From NCBI RefSeq assembly GCF_000517425.1, contig NZ_CP006569.1, positions 496,001 to 560,000 of the forward strand: DNA of 64,000 bases, read 5' to 3'. Below the pieces are notes generated by a model. That model was given only the letters and a program-made list of their open reading frames with translations, ran no database searches and had not been told where the DNA came from. The translations under genes were made by a program, and so were the position numbers. Shown piece by piece: positions 32,152 to 42,279 of the stretch. Each line of letters opens with the position of its first letter. Position 1 is the first letter of the stretch. Origin of the DNA: Sodalis praecaptivus. GTDB taxonomy: Bacteria; Pseudomonadota; Gammaproteobacteria; Enterobacterales; Enterobacteriaceae.

Positions 32152-34511
32152 GTTAACTCCCAAATTTGGCTTTGTGGGTTGACGCCTTGCAGACTCGTGC
32201 GGCAAGTCATTTCCTCACTTCGGATTTGCAGCGGCCAGCGGCTATCTTGCATATTGAGTGCGGTGAGACCGCCGGCTGATACGATGCCGACGCTGCGATC
32301 GCCCGCATCGTACACGACTGCGCCAAACGGTAACGCTGCGCCTTCAGCGGTACGAATATGGGCATAATGGATGTCGCGCTTCTGGGCCGCAAAATCCACT
32401 TCGATAATGGCGCCTTGCCGTGGCGCGTTTTGATAGACATTGCTATCCACCTCCACCTGTTTTGTTAGCTTATTGGTGTTAAGGGACGTTTCGTTATAAC
32501 GATAGGGCGACAACCCGGTGACAATGGCGTTGCCGAAATGATCGGTGGCCACCGCGGTGTTATTGGCGATGGGCAAATCGGAGACGTGGTCGGTATGGAC
32601 CAGAGCGGTACTCTGGGTCAATGGCTGGCCCAAAGTGATACCATGGTGATGGGCTATAACCGACCCTTCCAGTCCTAAGGTGAGATCATCGCTGTTCTCG
32701 TCTTGGCTCCATGAGGTGCTCAGCGTCCCTTTTCCGGCATTCCAGCGCAGGGAACTGTCGTTTTGACGGTAACCGGCCGATGTCGAGGCGCCGATATCGT
32801 AGCTCAGGTTATCGTCTTCCAGTAAGCTGCCGCTGAGTGAGAGACGATCGTCGCTGCGGCCGCCCTGACCGCGCGTCTGGTTATAATTCAGATAATGGCG
32901 CGCCTCATTGCCCAACGGCAGCGACATATTCAAAGACAAAAGATTGTCTTTTTGGCTGCCGGATTGGTGCGATAGGCTGGTGATAACCGTCATGCGGCTC
33001 AGGGTGAAGCTGAAGCTGCCGCCCAAAGAGTGGCTGTTATCCCCCTGGAAGCCCACGGATTGCGCCAGATTTACCGTCAGGCTCACCGCCTCCATCGGCT
33101 GAGCGAGCTGTAGGATATAGCGCGTCCGATAGTGTTGGTCTGCTTGAGGCGCCATGGCATCCTGGTATTCCTCGTAACCCTCGGCAAAGCGGTGCTCCGC
33201 CGTGAGGTACAGATAACTCCCGGTGGCGGCGAAGCTATGGCTGAGGCCGGTAGTCAACATGGTTCCCTGCTGATGACCGCGCGTTTCGGTATCGCTTGCG
33301 CTGCTGTTGATAACGCCATAAAGACCGCCCAGCCAGCGCACGTCGGCGCCCATGCCGGCGGCGAGGTTATGATAATCGTTGGCGTATTGTACGCCGCCTA
33401 TCAGCGTGAGGCTGTTGGCTAAGCCGTACAACGCATCGGCTTCCGCCAGCGGCGGGGCATCATTCAAACTGCGATTGCGACCGGCATACAGGCTATAGCG
33501 CAGACTATGTGCCGGAACCAAGACATCCACCGCGTTATAAGACTGGCTGAAATGGCGAGCGTCGCCGTTGGCTTCCACGATGGTAATATCTATGTCGCCG
33601 GCGCTGGAGGAGGCGGGGATATCTTTCAGCGCAAAGGGACCGGGCGGCACTTTACGCGTGGCGATGACGAAGTCGTTTTGTTTGATGATGATAGTGGCGT
33701 TGCTGCGCGCCACGCCGGTGATTACCGGGGCATAAACCCGTTCCCGGTTCGCCAACATCTCATTATTGGTGGCCATGGCTGCGCCGCGCAGGTTTTGCGC
33801 GGCAAAGATTTTGCCGCTGGTAAAGAAGTCCCCCAGCGTCAGGGTGCTGCGCAACGTATCGAGATCATGCTCAATATAATTTTTGCTGCTCACATAGCGG
33901 GTTTTATTGCCGCTTGTCACGTTAAGAAAACCATTATTTCTCACGCGAAACCCCATCATATTGACGCCGTTGGTGAAGTTTCCATACAGTGAATTGCGCC
34001 GCCCAACGCCCTCAAGGCGTGTGGTGTCGGTATTAACGGCATAACTGCTGAAGGCGGCATTAATCCCGTCCTGCCACGCCTTTTCGCTGGTGACATCATT
34101 TTCGCTGCTCTCCTGCTGGTATTTCTGCGGCACGGTAATCGTCAAGGTGTTATCGCCGAGATCGACATCGGTTTGCGCCTGATGGATATAGGTCGTTAAC
34201 GGAATTTCGCCTTCCTGACAGTGGTCAATCGCAATACCCCACAATTTTAGCTTATCGCAGGAGAACACCGCTTCAACTTTCTCATTGCTTGTTTTTTTGA
34301 AAGTAATGCGTTGGCCGTCGAATTGACGATCGTTAACCACAACCGATAATGTATAGGTGCCCGGTAATATTGCATTGCCTTTATCAAATGCTGAGACATC
34401 CGTAATGGATAGGCCGCCGACATTTTCCAGCAGATCGGTCGCATATTTTTCTTCTGCATGTAACCATCCCATACAGAATATAAAAGGAATTAAGAGAAAT
34501 TTAATTTTCAT
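32142..34511 (-). CDS. outer-membrane fimbrial usher (FimD/PapC family)
   Basis: 789 residues, uninterrupted. After a signal peptide (FLLIPFIFCMGWLHA) come an N-terminal chaperone-binding domain with its Cys pair (FSCDKLKLWGIAIDHCQEG), a 24-strand barrel with plug (ANGDARHFSQSYNAVDVLVP, SLYAGRN), and C-terminal domains (HFGNAIVTGLSPYRYNE, GAALPFGAVVYDAGDRSVGI). The ending SQIWELTCQ is typical. It secretes and assembles subunits delivered by the chaperone. Slightly shorter than FimD but all regions are present. Confidence 0.95.
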   Translation of the reverse strand: MKIKFLLIPFIFCMGWLHAEEKYATDLLENVGGLSITDVSAFDKGNAILPGTYTLSVVVNDRQFDGQRITFKKTSNEKVEAVFSCDKLKLWGIAIDHCQEGEIPLTTYIHQAQTDVDLGDNTLTITVPQKYQQESSENDVTSEKAWQDGINAAFSSYAVNTDTTRLEGVGRRNSLYGNFTNGVNMMGFRVRNNGFLNVTSGNKTRYVSSKNYIEHDLDTLRSTLTLGDFFTSGKIFAAQNLRGAAMATNNEMLANRERVYAPVITGVARSNATIIIKQNDFVIATRKVPPGPFALKDIPASSSAGDIDITIVEANGDARHFSQSYNAVDVLVPAHSLRYSLYAGRNRSLNDAPPLAEADALYGLANSLTLIGGVQYANDYHNLAAGMGADVRWLGGLYGVINSSASDTETRGHQQGTMLTTGLSHSFAATGSYLYLTAEHRFAEGYEEYQDAMAPQADQHYRTRYILQLAQPMEAVSLTVNLAQSVGFQGDNSHSLGGSFSFTLSRMTVITSLSHQSGSQKDNLLSLNMSLPLGNEARHYLNYNQTRGQGGRSDDRLSLSGSLLEDDNLSYDIGASTSAGYRQNDSSLRWNAGKGTLSTSWSQDENSDDLTLGLEGSVIAHHHGITLGQPLTQSTALVHTDHVSDLPIANNTAVATDHFGNAIVTGLSPYRYNETSLNTNKLTKQVEVDSNVYQNAPRQGAIIEVDFAAQKRDIHYAHIRTAEGAALPFGAVVYDAGDRSVGIVSAGGLTALNMQDSRWPLQIRSEEMTCRTSLQGVNPQSQIWELTCQ

Positions 34512-34566
34512 GAGGAGGAGCCGTAAATGATTAACCAGTCACATGCCACCATCCCTAGGGTGAAAT

Positions 34567-34585
34567 GCGCCCCCAGCGGGGGCGC
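34567..34585. other. GC-rich hairpin between major subunit and usher genes
   Basis: GCGCCCCC AGC GGGGGCGC, a perfect 8-bp stem in the 89-bp gap after the major subunit. There is no true T run behind it on the minus strand. It may stabilise the subunit mRNA or attenuate transcription so that the major pilin exceeds the usher. Confidence 0.6.
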
Positions 34586-34600
34586 CAAGCGCGCAATTGA

Positions 34601-35185
34601 TTATTTATAGGCAATTTGAAAAACGGCGTCGGTGGCTAAGCGGCCTGCCTTTACGTCTTCGGAGAGGTCCTCACGCACATAATTTGCGGTAAATTCGAGC
34701 GTGTTATCCCCTTCGTTCAACGGCTGGTTGTTTGAGGTGACCGCTATTTCTTTCCCTAATTGTACTAGATTGTTATCACGGTTAATTTGCAATCCAATTC
34801 CCTTCGCGGTGCCGAACGAATTACGTAGCACATTGTGCGCCTCGTCAACGTCTTTGCTGCTTACCGTCATTTTCATCTGATCGGCGTCTACATGCTGTAA
34901 GCAATTAACATGCAACTGGAAATGTTGGGGCTGTGCCTTGGTGGGCGTCGCGCCTTCGGACAGACCGGCGAAATCACTTACATTCACCGTCGGCAGCCCG
35001 ACTTTCATTGATTTACCCCTGAGTGAACAGGTCGCCGGTTGCACCAAACCGCTAAAATGAACGGTCGTGGAGGAGTGCATTGCGCCCGCCGCGTTCGAGT
35101 CGGTACGGGTACCCGCTGTCGCGGAAGAAATACCACCTGCCATCATCATCGCCACTGTCAAAACAGTTAATTTTTTCATCTTCAC
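34601..35185 (-). CDS. major fimbrial subunit (pilin)
   Basis: 194 residues. Signal peptide KKLTVLTVAMMMAGGISSATA. The mature protein has HFSGLVQPATCSLRG and a second Cys in HVNCLQH, the conserved pilin disulphide, and ends FQIAYK with the penultimate Tyr of donor-strand pilins. It lies between the chaperone (20 bp upstream) and the usher. Polymerises on the cell surface through the chaperone-usher pathway. Confidence 0.9.
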   Translation of the reverse strand: MKMKKLTVLTVAMMMAGGISSATAGTRTDSNAAGAMHSSTTVHFSGLVQPATCSLRGKSMKVGLPTVNVSDFAGLSEGATPTKAQPQHFQLHVNCLQHVDADQMKMTVSSKDVDEAHNVLRNSFGTAKGIGLQINRDNNLVQLGKEIAVTSNNQPLNEGDNTLEFTANYVREDLSEDVKAGRLATDAVFQIAYK

Positions 35186-35205
35186 ATACCTTTATTTTAA
35201 TGATT

Positions 35206-35910
35206 TCACCGCACTGCCGATGAAACCTTCTCACTGATATCGCCAAAATCTGTCAGGGTGTCATAAATGACTTTGCCTACTCTGGCGACGTTTTGATTTT
35301 TACGGGGTAACGCTTCGCTGGTATAAGGCGCGACCATATCGATGGTTAAGGCTTGTTGGCCGTCTGCCAGCGCTTTATTCACCGTGATAAAATAGGGCGT
35401 TGGGTTTTTAACCGTTAATTTCCCACTTTGATAAAACCATTCGAGCTTTTTCCAGGCATCGCCCCTATCCGCGGCAACCCCTTGCGGCCGGAAAAAGAGT
35501 TTAATGCGCGTCTGCATCGCTAGCAGTAAGTCGGAGCTGGCAGCATTAGTATCAACTTTGGGGATTTCTTTCACGTTAAGCCAAAATAATTTCTCGCTGC
35601 TGCCTTGACGCACTTGGGGATCCACAACATTTACACGCAGCGTGACTTTATGGTGCGCTTTTATTTGCGCTACCGGCGGCTCCACCATCAGATTTTCTTG
35701 TGGTTGGCCCGCGCTGTTCTCCAGCCAACTTTGCATCAAATAATCATCATCGGTAGGGTTTTCTACCACGATGGAGGCGGATTGTTCGCCGGCAGGGAAA
35801 ATCAACCGCGTGCCGTCGAGGATCAATGCGGCTTTGGCTGAGAATAATGGCGAAGCTAACAGCATGACCGGCAGAATAACGCCGCCGAGTCGACGAAAAA
35901 GGATAGACAT
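35206..35910 (-). CDS. periplasmic fimbrial chaperone (PapD/FimC family)
   Basis: 234 residues with a signal peptide ending SAKA. Two Ig-like domains: G1-side ALILDGTRLIFPAGEQSASI and IVVENPTDDDYLMQSWLEN, the central RVNVVDPQVRQGSSEKLFWLNVKEIP, and IKLFFRPQGV before domain 2. The conserved Arg that anchors the pilin C-terminus is in DGTRLIF. The loop before LFWLNVKEIP is short (FGS type), consistent with adhesive pili. First gene of the operon, order chaperone-pilin-usher-adhesin. Confidence 0.93.
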   Translation of the reverse strand: MSILFRRLGGVILPVMLLASPLFSAKAALILDGTRLIFPAGEQSASIVVENPTDDDYLMQSWLENSAGQPQENLMVEPPVAQIKAHHKVTLRVNVVDPQVRQGSSEKLFWLNVKEIPKVDTNAASSDLLLAMQTRIKLFFRPQGVAADRGDAWKKLEWFYQSGKLTVKNPTPYFITVNKALADGQQALTIDMVAPYTSEALPRKNQNVARVGKVIYDTLTDFGDISEKVSSAVR

Positions 35911-36720
35911 AATATCTCACCGTTTTAGATGGAGTGACTACATGTAGAGGTAAACCGGAGGGTAAGAGTAAAATTAATCGGTTGTCGTGCTAATCCGGGA
36001 TTATGGCTCTCTACGTCTGATAATTGCCTATCCCTGTGCATCTATTTATGGGCGGTATTATTAAACTTTCTTTCTAAACCAAATCTAAATGAAAATGATT
36101 ACCCTATTCTATAAATGTTAAATATGCAGCGAAATTGTTGCCCTTTCCGCGAGTGGCCCTAAGGTTTAAAGGCGTTGGTTAATGTTAGTTAGGTGAATAC
36201 GGCGGCTTTGTTGAAAGAGAAAACGAAATGTTATCGCATCTTGAATAAGGCGAACGTATTTTTTACATGCGGTCTGCGGTATAGGTTCAGCGTTATCAAG
36301 ATCCCCAGCCCAAAAGCGGGTAGGTACGACGGTCAGTCCACTGTGCCGCAACCGGCGTCAATACTATTACGGGCGGGGGCGGCGCTCGCTTGTGCCGCTG
36401 TCGCGTCTTTCAACGTGCCGCCAGTTGTGCAACCAAGGCAATTGCGTTAAAGGTGATAAAGGAGATCAACGCTAGCCGATTCCGCGATAACGGCAGCCTG
36501 AATGCGGAGAAATGCACAGGGCCTACGGTGCGCCTTAGGGGAGCGCTAGCCTGTCTGTGCCGGCTGATTTAAGAAAGTGGGGATGTGCCAAACGCGTAAT
36601 CGGAATGAAAAGGCGTCGCTGGCGCTGGGGAGGGGAATGAGAATACAGCGTGGTGTGTGCGTGAAGCGATGAGGAAGGAGCGAGCTAAACAGGAGGTGTA
36701 GATTAGCTGCTCCGCAAAAA
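35911..36720. other. fimbrial operon upstream region and gene-poor stretch
   Basis: The first ~250 bp are AT-rich and probably carry the fimbrial promoter; no invertible-element repeats are obvious. From 36190 there are only short overlapping frames on both strands (36193-36450, 36390-36572) without ribosome sites or recognisable domains. E. coli has acrEF/yhdUV in the equivalent interval; nothing of them is visible. Confidence 0.4.
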
Positions 36721-37053
36721 CTATTCGCTGTTTACCGTAATAGTGCCGGATTGGCACCCCACCAGCATCATACCCGTCGCGACAAAAAACGGCAGACTTG
36801 CTCCCGATGGAAACGCTATGGAGAGACTAACGCCTGTGGCGAGCAAATTTAATACGAGAGGGAACTTATTCGCCAATTTGCACAAATTATGACAAATCGG
36901 TGCAGCCATTTTTAAACCGCAATTGGCAACCGAGCAAATTCGCGAAGCAAAAGCGGAAAGATCATCGTAGACCGTGACCTCTGCTGCTGGAGGAACGATG
37001 TCATTTCGGGTAATAGCGGGGCCGTCTGGAAAATAAGCGGGGAGTGAATTCAT
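36721..37053 (-). CDS. small orphan protein with hydrophobic C-terminal half
   Basis: 110 residues from ATG 37053, with a weak GGA eight bases ahead. The N-terminal half is polar (MNSLPAYFPDGPAITRNDIV) with three Cys (ICSVANCGLKMAAPICHNLC). The second half is strongly hydrophobic (FPLVLNLLATGVSLSIAF, LPFFVATGMMLVG) and could be two membrane passes. No family recognised. It stands isolated in a gene-poor zone and could be a lineage-specific membrane or secreted protein, or a chance frame. Confidence 0.35.
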   Translation of the reverse strand: MNSLPAYFPDGPAITRNDIVPPAAEVTVYDDLSAFASRICSVANCGLKMAAPICHNLCKLANKFPLVLNLLATGVSLSIAFPSGASLPFFVATGMMLVGCQSGTITVNSE

Positions 37054-37988
37054 AAAAATTATCCATAATTTAGTTAAGTTTTCCTTAATAGTCTCTGTTT
37101 CCCGAGGCGGGTAAGGCGCTGTGGACGCTACACCAAGGCGAAATCAGAGGGTTATCATTGATAATTATCTTCACTCTGACGCCGTGACGCAAGCGCTGGC
37201 ATGCATAACGGCGGGTCACGTCACATTCTCATTCTTTGTTAGAGGTTAAATTATACCTAAAAAATAGATAAATTAGCAATATTACGCGCGATTAAATCTA
37301 AACCACGGAGAATATGTTCTATTCCCCAAGGGCGCCATTGCGAAGAGGATCATCTCCGGCTATGTCTAAAGTATTTTAAATTCTCACCACGACCGTGCGG
37401 TGCATCATAAATATTCCGTCAATGCGCGGTAATAATCTAAAGGGACTCGTGATGATGACGGTGCAAAAGCATTTCAATCTATGCAGGCAATAAGGCCAAA
37501 AAAATGAATATCGACGCGCCGATAAAAGAGGGGCGCCCCGACACCGACATGGGGTGAAACCGCGTGGCTAAGACAAAGCCAAATAGAAGTCGCTGAGCCG
37601 TAGCCGATGCCCGACAGGGATTCGGCATCCCGTGTTGTCTTTTTCCTCCTCGGCGTGCTGTATGCATACCACCGTTAGCCAAATGGCGCGCGGGCGTGGG
37701 CGATGCGTAAGAGGCCCACGCGCGAAGCGCTGAAGCCAGCAGAGCAGGCGCTTAATGGCAAGCGTGGCCGTAGGCGGGCGGTACGGTCAGTGTGGCACCT
37801 ATCTCTGCAAGGGACGGCGGGCGCGCAGGGATTCAGGGCTGCGGATATCGGTACAGCAAATTTTCGCGGGGGGAGGAAGATACGCCGGGCGGCAAGCGTG
37901 GCGGAGGCGGTGGGCCAGGAGATACAAAGCAAAAAAGGTGTGATGCCGCCAAGCAAAACACCTTTTAAATCAGTGCGATATGAGCTAA
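37054..37988. other. gene-poor stretch before fis
   Basis: No credible gene. The left part is AT-rich; from 37670 to 37930 it becomes GC-rich like decayed coding sequence, with overlapping frames on both strands but no recognisable protein. The fis terminator lies at the right end. Confidence 0.4.
37931..37966 (-). terminator. fis terminator
   Basis: On the minus strand AAAAGGTGT...ACACCTTTT followed by TT, a 9-bp stem with a 16-base loop, 23 bp after the fis stop. Confidence 0.8.
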
Positions 37989-38285
37989 TTAGTTCATGCC
38001 GTATTTTTTCAGTTTCTTACGCAGGGTGCCGCGGTTGATGCCCATCATCTGTGCCGCGCGGGTCTGATTGCCGCGGGTGTATTGCATCACCATGTCCAAC
38101 AAAGGCTGTTCTACTTCAGCCAATACCAGCTCATACAGGTCGTTGACGTCCTGACCGTTCAATTGAGCAAAATAGTTCTTCAGTGCTTGCTTTACCGAGT
38201 CACGCAGGGGTTTTTGCGTTACCTGATCCTGAGAGTTAACGGTGGAAACGGTCAGTACGTCAGAATTTACGCGTTGTTCGAACAT
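37989..38285 (-). CDS. fis: nucleoid protein and rrn activator Fis
   Basis: 98 residues, E. coli length. DNA-bending homodimer that activates rRNA promoters and shapes the nucleoid. The C-terminal helix-turn-helix [21 protein letters not shown] is unchanged; the N-terminal arm needed for Hin/Gin inversion ([20 protein letters not shown]) is present. It lies 23 bp after dusB in one operon. Confidence 0.98.
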   Translation of the reverse strand: MFEQRVNSDVLTVSTVNSQDQVTQKPLRDSVKQALKNYFAQLNGQDVNDLYELVLAEVEQPLLDMVMQYTRGNQTRAAQMMGINRGTLRKKLKKYGMN

Positions 38286-38308
38286 AGTTCTGTCTGCTCT
38301 TTTTTCTA

Positions 38309-39274
38309 TTACGTAAGATTTGCAAAGTATGCCTCCAACGCCTCCAGCTGTTCGCTGGCATCCTCAATGGCGTTGAATGTGCGCCTAAACTGGTTGTCGG
38401 GGGCATGCGCCTGTAAAGACCAGGACACGTGCTTACGAGCGATGCGGAATCCCTTGCCTGGACCATAAAAGTCGTGCAATTTCCTGACATGCTCCATCAA
38501 CAAATGCTGCACCTCGCCTAACGGCAGCGGCGGCAGCAGTTCCCCCGTATCCAGATAATGCTGGATTTCCCGGAAGATCCAGGGTCTTCCCTGAGCGGCG
38601 CGGCCTATCATCAGGGCATCCGCCCCGGTGTAATCCAGCACCGCTCTGGCTTTCTGCGGGTCAGTAATGTCTCCATTGGCGATAACCGGAATGGAAACAC
38701 ACTGCTTAACTGCCCGAATACTGTCGTACTCCGCGTCGCCGTTGAACAGGCAGGCGCGAGTGCGGCCATGAATCGTGATGGCCTGTATACCACAATCTTC
38801 GGCCAATTGGGCAATTTGTACACAATTTCGGTGATCCGGCGCCCAGCCTGTGCGAATTTTCAGCGTCACCGGCACGTCGACGGCATGCACCACCGCCATC
38901 AGGATCTGCTTTATCAGATCCGGATATTGCAGCAATGCGGAGCCCGCCAATTTTCGGTTCACTTTCTTGGCTGGGCAACCCATATTGATATCAATCAGCT
39001 GCGCGCCGTTCGCCACGTTAATGACGGCGGCGGCGGCCATATCAGCAGGATCGCTACCGGCAATTTGCACCGCCCGGATACCGGGTTCATCACTATGTAC
39101 CATGCGCAAACGCGACTTATCCGTTCGCCATACCTCGGGGTTCGAGGACAGCATTTCCGAAACCGTCATTCCCGCTCCCATCGCGTGACATAAGGCTCTG
39201 AACGGGCGGTCTGTCACACCGGCCATCGGAGCCGCAATCAGGCAATTAGCGAGCTGGAGGTGTCCAATACGCAT
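38309..39274 (-). CDS. dusB: tRNA-dihydrouridine synthase B
   Basis: FMN enzyme that reduces uridine to dihydrouridine in the tRNA D-loop. 321 residues from ATG 39274 (E. coli 321). N-terminal TIM-barrel with [14 protein letters not shown] and catalytic Cys in [20 protein letters not shown], then FMN-phosphate motifs HGRTRACLF and [10 protein letters not shown]-terminal helical domain with [11 protein letters not shown]. The ribosome site is poor, as in E. coli, where dusB translation drives fis. Confidence 0.97.
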   Translation of the reverse strand: MRIGHLQLANCLIAAPMAGVTDRPFRALCHAMGAGMTVSEMLSSNPEVWRTDKSRLRMVHSDEPGIRAVQIAGSDPADMAAAAVINVANGAQLIDINMGCPAKKVNRKLAGSALLQYPDLIKQILMAVVHAVDVPVTLKIRTGWAPDHRNCVQIAQLAEDCGIQAITIHGRTRACLFNGDAEYDSIRAVKQCVSIPVIANGDITDPQKARAVLDYTGADALMIGRAAQGRPWIFREIQHYLDTGELLPPLPLGEVQHLLMEHVRKLHDFYGPGKGFRIARKHVSWSLQAHAPDNQFRRTFNAIEDASEQLEALEAYFANLT

Positions 39275-39312
39275 AGACAAAGAGAGACCATACTGTGTCC
39301 GCAAGGGCGCGT

Positions 39313-39341
39313 ATATTACGCATTTTTTTCATCAGATGAAA
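39313..39341 (-). promoter_or_regulatory. dusB-fis promoter
   Basis: Minus strand: TTTCAT, 17-base spacer, TAATAT, then ACGCGCCC. The GC-rich discriminator is of the stringently controlled type described for the E. coli dusB-fis promoter. The remaining intergenic DNA up to prmA is AT-rich with TGTTAACG and GTTAACGC repeats and could hold Fis sites for autoregulation. Confidence 0.7.
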
Positions 39342-39555
39342 GGCCAAACTTTGAACAATACCGTGTCTGCGATCAATGATTTCGGTCTTTTAGGCGCGGG
39401 AAAACCACTTTTTTCATTAAATACATAACGTTAACAAAACTTGTCTATTTTGTGCGTTAACAAATTTTTCCTCACCCCGCCGCGCGGCGCGAGCACATCA
39501 TTAAAGCGCGGCTGACCGCGGCGCGGACCCGGCGGCTTCGCGCCCCGGTTCGCCT

Positions 39556-40437
39556 TTAGCGCCGCTGGCCGGTAATGCGGCACCACTCGTCTTTTTCGGC
39601 CACCGGATCGAGGGCGAAAGCCGCGGCATACGCCTGCGCCACGCTCTGTGCCTGGCTGGCCAAAATGCCGGACAGTCCAAGAAAGCCCCCCGGCCGGGGT
39701 AAATCAATAATGAGCGGCGCCAGTTCGCGCAGCGGTCCGGCGAGGATATTCGCCACCACCACGTCGGCATGCAGCTCCCGCGGCTGCGCTTGCGGCAAAT
39801 ACAGCGCCAAACGGTCCGCCACGCCGTTACGCTGAGCGTTGTCGCGGCTGGCCTGAATCGCTTGCGGGTCGATATCGATGCCGATAGCCTGCGCCGCGCC
39901 CAATTTCAGGGCGGCGATGGCCAGAATGCCCGAACCACAGCCGAAATCGATTACCGTCTTGCCGCGCAGGTCAAGACCGTCCAGCCATTGCAGGCACAAC
40001 GCGGTCGTCGGATGCGTACCGGTACCGAAGGCCAGGCCCGGATCCAGCATCACATTGACCGCCTCTGGGTCCGGCACCGGGCGCCAGCTGGGGCAGATCC
40101 ACAGCCGTTCGCCGAAGCGCATGGGATGAAAATTGTCCATCCATTCCCGCTCCCAGTCTTTGTCCTCCAACTGCTCGATTTTATGGGCGAAACCGGCGCC
40201 CAGCAGGGGATGGCCCTGGAGAGCGTCCACCACGGCCGTCATATCGGTCTCGGCGTCATACAAGCCGATGACATCGGTATCTCCCCATAAGCGCGTCTCG
40301 CCCGGTAGGGGCTCATATACGGGGGTATCGTGGGTATCTTCAAAAGTAACCGACACCGCGCCGCTTTCGGTCAGCGCGTCGCTCAAGGTATCGGCCAGTT
40401 GGCCGGTGGTGGTGATTTTCAGTTGTATCCAAGGCAT
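39556..40437 (-). CDS. prmA: ribosomal protein L11 methyltransferase PrmA
   Basis: Trimethylates L11. The start at 40437 ([12 protein letters not shown]) gives 293 residues, as in E. coli; the longer frame upstream runs through panF in another phase and is rejected. N-terminal L11-binding domain, then motifs [15 protein letters not shown] and [20 protein letters not shown] (SAM) and [10 protein letters not shown]. It lies 11 bp after panF on the same strand. Confidence 0.97.
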   Translation of the reverse strand: MPWIQLKITTTGQLADTLSDALTESGAVSVTFEDTHDTPVYEPLPGETRLWGDTDVIGLYDAETDMTAVVDALQGHPLLGAGFAHKIEQLEDKDWEREWMDNFHPMRFGERLWICPSWRPVPDPEAVNVMLDPGLAFGTGTHPTTALCLQWLDGLDLRGKTVIDFGCGSGILAIAALKLGAAQAIGIDIDPQAIQASRDNAQRNGVADRLALYLPQAQPRELHADVVVANILAGPLRELAPLIIDLPRPGGFLGLSGILASQAQSVAQAYAAAFALDPVAEKDEWCRITGQRR

Positions 40438-40448
40438 AGCGGTTCTCG

Positions 40449-41891
40449 TCATAACGATGAAACGGGGGGGGCGGCCGGCCGTCCAAAACGGTTGCCCGCC
40501 AGGAACGCCAGCAGGCTTAGCGCCAGCGCCAGTACGATCGGGTGAAAGCCGCCCGGCTGCAGGTTGAAACCGGCCAAGAGGGCATAGCTTGCGCCGCCGG
40601 TTATCATGCTGCTCAAGGCGCCGGCGGCGTTGGCCCGCTCCCAGTAAAGACCCAGCACCAGCGGCCACAGAAAGACCGCTTCCATGCCGCCGAACGCCAG
40701 CAGGTTGAGCCAAATGATCATTTCCGGCGGACGCCAGGCGGCCAGCAGCAGCAGCAGGCCCAGCACCAGCGTGACCAGGCTGGATATGCGCTTTAGCCGG
40801 CGTTCGTTGGTCGCCTGCTTGGGCTGTAGGCTTAAATAGAGGTCTTTGATAATGGTGGCTGAAGATTGCAACAATTGCGCGTTAATCGTCGACATGATGG
40901 CCGCCAGCGGCGCCGCTAGAAAAATGCCCGCCAGCAGCGGCGGCAGCAGTTGCACCATCAGGGTAGGAACTACCAGGTCGGGCACGTTCAGTCCGGGCAA
41001 TACCGCGCGGCCCAAGGCGCCCGCCAGGTGCATGCCCAGCATTAATACCCCTATCACCACCGTGCCGAGGATCATGCCGCGGTGGACCGCTTTACTGTCG
41101 CGATAGGAGATGCAGCGCACCGCGGTATGGGGAAGGCCGATGACGCCGAAACACACCAGGATCCAAAACGAGGTCATGAATTTTGGCGAGAGGATGCCAT
41201 CCACGCCCGAGGGTGAAATCAGCGCCGGATCGATGTGCCGCAATGTTGCCACCGCCGCGCCCATACCGCCTGCGGCATGGACCACCGCCACCAACAGGAT
41301 GGCGGTGCCCAGCAGCATCACCAACCCCTGGAAGGCGTCATTGAGCACGCTGGCGCGAAAGCCGCCGAAAGCGGTATAGAGCGCGATACTGATGCCGAAA
41401 ATCAGCAGACCGGTATCGTAAGGGATACCGGCGGCGGTTTCCAGCAGGCGAGCGCCGCCGACAAATTGCACCGTCATGGCGCCGATAAACGCCACCAGCA
41501 GGCTGACGCTGGCCAGCCATACCAATAGCGGGCTACCAAAGCGGGCCAGAAGCATGTCGTTAAGGGTGACCGCGTTATAACGCCGGGCCAGGATGGCGAA
41601 TTTCTTGCCCAGGACACCGAGGGATAACCATACCGCCGGCAGTTGAATTATTGATAACAGCACCCAGCCGAGACCATATTTATACGCCGCGCCCGGGCCG
41701 CCGATGAACGAGCTGGCGCTGATATAGGTGGCGGTGATGGTCATCGCCAGCACAAAACCGCCCATGGACCGGTTGCCAAGGAAATATTCCTGCAAAAAAT
41801 TGCCCTGTGCGCGCTGGCGGAAGGCATACAACGAGAGCAGAAACACCAGCGCCAAATAGGCGACCAGCGGCACTATCACTTCACTGCGCAT
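40449..41891 (-). CDS. panF: sodium/pantothenate symporter PanF
   Basis: 480 residues (E. coli 483). Solute:sodium symporter family with about 13 membrane helices and the Na+ site region [23 protein letters not shown] near residue 60. Imports pantothenate, the coenzyme A precursor. The start overlaps the yhdT end by 11 bases, so the pair is coupled. Confidence 0.96.
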   Translation of the reverse strand: MRSEVIVPLVAYLALVFLLSLYAFRQRAQGNFLQEYFLGNRSMGGFVLAMTITATYISASSFIGGPGAAYKYGLGWVLLSIIQLPAVWLSLGVLGKKFAILARRYNAVTLNDMLLARFGSPLLVWLASVSLLVAFIGAMTVQFVGGARLLETAAGIPYDTGLLIFGISIALYTAFGGFRASVLNDAFQGLVMLLGTAILLVAVVHAAGGMGAAVATLRHIDPALISPSGVDGILSPKFMTSFWILVCFGVIGLPHTAVRCISYRDSKAVHRGMILGTVVIGVLMLGMHLAGALGRAVLPGLNVPDLVVPTLMVQLLPPLLAGIFLAAPLAAIMSTINAQLLQSSATIIKDLYLSLQPKQATNERRLKRISSLVTLVLGLLLLLAAWRPPEMIIWLNLLAFGGMEAVFLWPLVLGLYWERANAAGALSSMITGGASYALLAGFNLQPGGFHPIVLALALSLLAFLAGNRFGRPAAPPVSSL

Positions 41892-42138
41892 CGCTGTCCT
41901 CCAGCGATATATCGCGATAGATAATCCGTACCATTAGCCAACATAGGCCGATAAACAGCAGCGGTATCCACAGACAGGCCATTTCAAACCAATGGGGCAG
42001 TCCGGTGATACCCGGATCATTATCCGGCAGGTAAGCCGCCAGTAGCCAGGCGACCAGATAAGCCAGGGTCAGACCGAAAGCCCACCGTGCTTCGCGGTGA
42101 GCCTGGAGGAATCGTTTGTCCATAATGACCTTCGCCAA
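41881..42138 (-). CDS. yhdT: small membrane protein YhdT (DUF997)
   Basis: 85 residues with two membrane helices (AFGLTLAYLVAWLLAAYL and FEMACLWIPLLFIGLCWLMV). DUF997 proteins always accompany panF and resemble small subunits of sodium symporters; function unproven. First gene of yhdT-panF-prmA, 142 bp downstream of accC and behind a terminator. Confidence 0.92.
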   Translation of the reverse strand: MAKVIMDKRFLQAHREARWAFGLTLAYLVAWLLAAYLPDNDPGITGLPHWFEMACLWIPLLFIGLCWLMVRIIYRDISLEDSDAQ

Positions 42139-42212
42139 AAGAAGTTAACGCTTGCCGCAAACAACGCGTTTACGGCATGTCGACGGTTTGCCTGACGTTT
42201 ATCGCCGTCATA

Positions 42213-42239
42213 GCAAAAGGCCGGTGTTTAACCGGCCTT
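42213..42239 (-). terminator. accBC terminator
   Basis: Minus strand AAGGCCGGT TAAAC ACCGGCCTT followed by TTGC; a perfect 9-bp stem 41 bp after the accC stop. Confidence 0.8.
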
Positions 42240-42279
42240 GACGTATAACGCGCAAATATAAGGGGCCTTGCTCTGGCGT

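Noticed and set aside
35911..36192. Possible phase-variable (invertible) fimbrial promoter
   Set aside because: No flanking inverted repeats or recombinase gene were found by eye.
40438..40713. N-terminal extension of the prmA frame
   Set aside because: It lies over the end of panF in another phase; the family start and length fit ATG 40437.
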